Source of the DNA: Cryptomeria japonica
Lineage: Eukaryota > Streptophyta > Pinopsida > Cupressales > Cupressaceae
DNA length: 64,000 nucleotides
Direction of reading: 5' to 3'
NCBI RefSeq assembly: GCF_030272615.1
Contig: NC_081410.1
Location: 119,722,640 to 119,786,639, forward strand
The notes below the pieces were generated by a model. That model had not been told where the DNA came from. It saw only the letters and a program-made list of their open reading frames with translations, and ran no database searches. The position numbers and the translations under genes were made by a program. Shown here piece by piece: positions 60,975 to 64,000 of this stretch; positions within the stretch are counted from its first letter, which is position 1, and the number at the start of each line of letters is the position of its first letter.

Positions 60975-63404
60975 TTGCATTATCATCCTTTTAGGTTGCA
61001 TTTGTCAATCCCATTAGTTGCATTGCATGGTGACATGTTTGTTGAAATGAGGTCCCAACCTTCTTACGAAGCCATGTCATCGCAATTGAGAAATCAATCA
61101 TGTCAATCCAATCTCTACATGTCTCAGAACTTGGATCAAACTTATTATGATGATGTAAATGTCCAAATACAAAAACTAGAGGAGAAACTAGCTTAAGAAA
61201 AGGAGATTTTGGAACAAAAAGTGAAAAACATTGAGAAGAATAGATCACAAATGTCCAAAATGTTTAAAAAATTTCCAAGTCAAAATCCAAATAGTGAGCC
61301 AATTGATGTAAGATCTCTTATTGAACAATCAAACATACCAGAATTCCTCTCACAAATAGAGATGATGAAACAATTTCAAGAAAAGAGACAACAACATTAT
61401 GTGCCTTCACAACAAGAACAAGAAGGTGTTTACTATCAATCAGATTTTCAACCATCACAACCAATTGTTCAACAGTTCCAACATTTCCAACAGACACAAC
61501 CAATGGTCCAACATATACAACCAACACAACCAACACAACCAATGGTCCAATTTCAACAATATGTCCAACCAACTGTTAATTATCGACAACAAACTTAGTA
61601 TCAACAACTACAATCACAAATTCAAAAACAAAACTTGCAACATGCACCAAGCCAAATTTTGAACATGTCAAACCAATTTGATCAACATCGAGTTCGAAAT
61701 CAAAACATGACATCAGACCAGAACCAACTCCTTTCCAAACAAGTTCAAATTCCAGATACAACTATGTCAAAACCTTGAAAGAAAGGTGGCCTTATTGCAA
61801 GGATCTTAAGGAAATTACCAAGTGAGTTCTTTGAGGAAGATCAAGATAATACACATATGTCTAGCAATGCCTCATCCCCCCACAAACAAATTGACTCTCC
61901 AATGGCATCTATCCCTACACCTTTAGAAGTTTCACAAGAACCTTTCATATTGTCCTCATCAAACAATACACCCTGGGATGAAATTATCCAAGGGCTATCC
62001 ATAATTGATTGCCAAGATAATCCAATTCATGATGCACATCCTTGTCATGTTTCAGAAATACAAGACCCAATGCCACCATGCACTTTATTGCCATTACCTA
62101 TTTTAGAGGACCCCATTCGAAGTCCCTCTTCCTCACGTTCAAGCATTGATTCCTTGCCAAAATCCATCAAAAATGTTCAAAGTGCATTTCCTTCATCCCA
62201 AAACATTGAGCCCTTGTCAGAATCCTCCATGCATATCCAAAGTCCAACCCCATGTCAAGAGGATAATTTAGAGCATGAAGAAACGTGTCTTAAAATAGAT
62301 CAAGATCAAGATTCTGAAACCTTATCATCCCATCCAATTGTTGACCAGGACCCCATGTTCCCAGACACTCACGATGATTCCCCTATTCTTGTCTATCCTA
62401 TCCAAAGTCCTATTGACACTCCATTCCCCGAGCAAGATCAAGATATCCCAGTCCATCCAATCCCAAACGATCCCCTTACATTTCATGAAAAAAATGTCCT
62501 TTCAAATCCCATTGACATTCCACTTCCTAAGAAAGATCAAGATATCCTTTCCATCCTTTATGATGATCCCATTAAAAGTCAAGAGCAAAGCACCTTTAAA
62601 GAGGATTCCAATGATCTTCCTCCTTGTTAAGATCAAATTATTCCTTTGAATCCTCCACAAGATCCTTTTTTTCCTCCATCTCCTTGTCTTAATCCTCCAT
62701 ATACACTCCAAGATCGCATTTCTTTTGATGATCCCATTATTTCTCCCATTCCATCTCTTGAAGAGCCTGTCATTGAACCATGTCCACTACACAATCCTAG
62801 TCCCCCTCATGATCCTAATCCCCCTCATGATTCTAACGTGTCAGTGCAAGATGTTCATGAACCCTCGACATGCATAATGGGTTCTCCCACTTTGGTGCAA
62901 TCCGATCCACTTCAAGATCTCATTATTTCTCTCATATCATATCCACCTCATAATGGACTCACGTCTTCGTCCCAAAGAAAAGAGTATCCTACAAGTCAAG
63001 CTATTCATAAAGGAAAAGGAGTAGATCTCCATAAGCAAGAATCCCTTCATGTTAAAGAAAATATTAAGGGTCATGGCCTCAGTGAAATTCCTCAAGACAT
63101 GGGTACCCCTACTAAATCCAACATCCGTTCAAAATCCAAACATATCCCTTCCCCATCATACTTTCCATCCATCTTAGGTCCTTATATCCCTTTGCCCTCT
63201 ATGCAAGGTCAGCAAAGGCACAAATCCTTGAGTAAACTTCATCCATCCAAAAGAACTCCATTTCATTCATATCCATCCATGCATTCCTTTCCCCCTCCAA
63301 GCAATTTGGACGTCAAGCATAAAAGTCATAAGTCTAAAAATCCACATGTATTCAAGGATCAACATGTCCAATCTAATCAACATGTCAAAGCAAAGAAAAT
63401 ATGA
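60975..63404 (+). pseudogene. Element 4 gag-like proline- and glutamine-rich ORF
   Basis: One reading frame over about 810 codons broken only by stops at 61194 (TAA), 61596 (TAG), 61776 (TGA), 62628 (TAA) and 63402 (TGA). The real start is probably MFVEMRSQPSYEAM near 61035. Order: a coiled-coil-like segment (QIQKLEEKLA, LEQKVKNIEKNRSQM), a Gln-rich segment with QTQPMVQ repeats, then a long Ser/Pro/Asp-rich part with internal repeats (PIDTPFPEQDQDIP and PIDIPLPKKDQDIL; NPSPPHDPNPPHDSN), and a basic end (KHKSHKSKNPHVF). No zinc knuckle, protease or enzyme motif. Its position after primer site and leader suggests a gag-like role; that is inference from place, not from homology. Confidence 0.6.
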
Positions 63405-63889
63405 TCCAAAAAGAAAAGGAAAAATCCAAAAGGTCACAAAGGCCCATTGGTAAAAAACAAAAGTCAAAATCTATATGGGTTCCTAAATCCCTTGTGCAAG
63501 CAATGCACTCCAAGGAACCACAAAAGCATGAAAAATCAAAAACCATTTGGATCCCTAAGCAACTCCTTGAAGCATAAAAGCCTAAAGAAACATCCAACTT
63601 GGCATTCAAAGTTGCTATTCCTCCATCCAACCCTCTCAAATTTGTTCCTCCATCACCTTCTTCATCCATTTTGGGCCCTTATGTCCCAAAATCCCAAGCT
63701 ATTCCTCCATCCAAATCTCACAATCTGAGATCCATTTTTCCTCCATCAATCCACCACCCGTCAAGGTGTGTGCTAATGTTGATCTTGCCTTCATTTCCAT
63801 CTACTGAAGCCCAATTCTTCCAATACTCTATCTATTATCCAATGCATATTTTCCATCCTTCGATCCCTTTGATCCCATCCTTTGCATAA
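63405..63889 (+). pseudogene. Continuation of element 4 ORF in a shifted frame
   Basis: After a shift near 63403 the reading continues one frame over: a Lys-rich stretch, then two copies of a short motif (SKSIWVPKSLVQA and SKTIWIPKQLLEA), a TAA near 63578, and a Pro/Ser-rich piece (FVPPSPSSSILGPY) to a stop at 63889. The repeated IWxPK motif supports this frame over the alternatives. Confidence 0.5.
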
Positions 63890-64000
63890 ATCCTTGCCTT
63901 AGTTTCATCTTATTTTCCATGTCCTTATCCTACCAATGTCTTTGAGCATACTTATAAAGGTCATGGTTCATTTTTTTTCAAAGCTACTATCCAAACAAAA
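63890..64000 (+). other. Window end within element 4
   Basis: No feature seen; the element continues beyond the window. Confidence 0.5.

Larger units (their letters stand above)
57546..64000 (+). mobile_element. Element 4: Tat-type LTR element, 3' end outside the window
   Basis: Plus-strand element with LTR 57546-59036, tRNA-Trp-type primer site, a leader with a 21-bp array and module B, and a long proline-rich gag-like ORF running off the window. The LTR start TGTAGACGTCTAAAAATGG resembles elements 2 and 5. No protease or RT appears within 6.4 kb, which suggests a non-autonomous (large, gag-only) type, but the 3' part is unseen. It lies directly against the copia LTR, so it inserted in or next to that LTR. 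Confidence 0.78.

Noticed and set aside
61857-63404. Host proline-rich or extensin-like gene
   Set aside because: No signal peptide or extensin motif is seen, and it shares its frame with the upstream coiled-coil part behind an LTR, primer site and leader, so it belongs to element 4.

Overview
The window is plant nuclear DNA built almost entirely of nested LTR retrotransposons. The mix of very long Tat-type Ty3/gypsy elements, Ty1/copia remains and AT-rich spacer suggests a large gymnosperm-like genome. That is inference: no host marker gene is present to name a species. I find no intact host gene, no rRNA and no CRISPR array.

Layout. (1) 1-4378: anonymous AT-rich DNA with a possible LTR fragment and a perfect (CT)57 microsatellite. 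(2) 4379-19885: element 1, a complete 15.5-kb Tat-type gypsy element on the minus strand, with two direct LTRs, a perfect CTTCT target duplication, a tRNA-Trp-type primer site and a gag-pol broken by six in-frame stops and one frameshift. (3) 19886-22116: an inverted fragment of another LTR family (called X here) and a very decayed gypsy pol in which an archaeal-type RNase H end lies upstream of reverse transcriptase. (4) About 22.2-27.53 kb: element 5, a minus-strand partial element with one LTR, primer site, long repeat-rich leader and a proline-rich gag-like ORF. (5) 27.5-32.34 kb: relics, including minus-strand Tat RNase H and integrase pieces. (6) 32343-36171 and 50048-50763: an X-type LTR start, then a decayed gene of unknown function, split by element 2. 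(7) 36172-50047: element 2, a 13.9-kb compound whose LTRs face each other (inverted) instead of being direct repeats. Its right part is a minus-strand gag-pol; its left part is a plus-strand LTR, leader and gag start. (8) 53.6-57.55 kb: a 5'-truncated copia element with a tRNA-Thr(AGU)-like sequence inserted in its RT domain. (9) 57546 to the window end: element 4, a plus-strand Tat-type element with LTR, tRNA-Trp-type primer site, leader and a long proline-rich gag-like ORF.

How the parts relate. Elements 1 and 2 carry the usual Tat pol set: protease, RT, RNase H, a second archaeal-type RNase H, integrase, and a G-patch-like motif between protease and RT. The untranslated parts hold the least explained signals. 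Two leader modules (A in elements 1 and 5; B in elements 2 and 4) are shared across families in a pattern that cuts across primer-site type. About 21-bp repeat arrays sit in the leaders of elements 2, 4 and 5. A cluster of small stem-loops is conserved downstream of pol in elements 1 and 2. In element 2 the leader module is much better conserved between the two arms than the gag coding sequence beside it.
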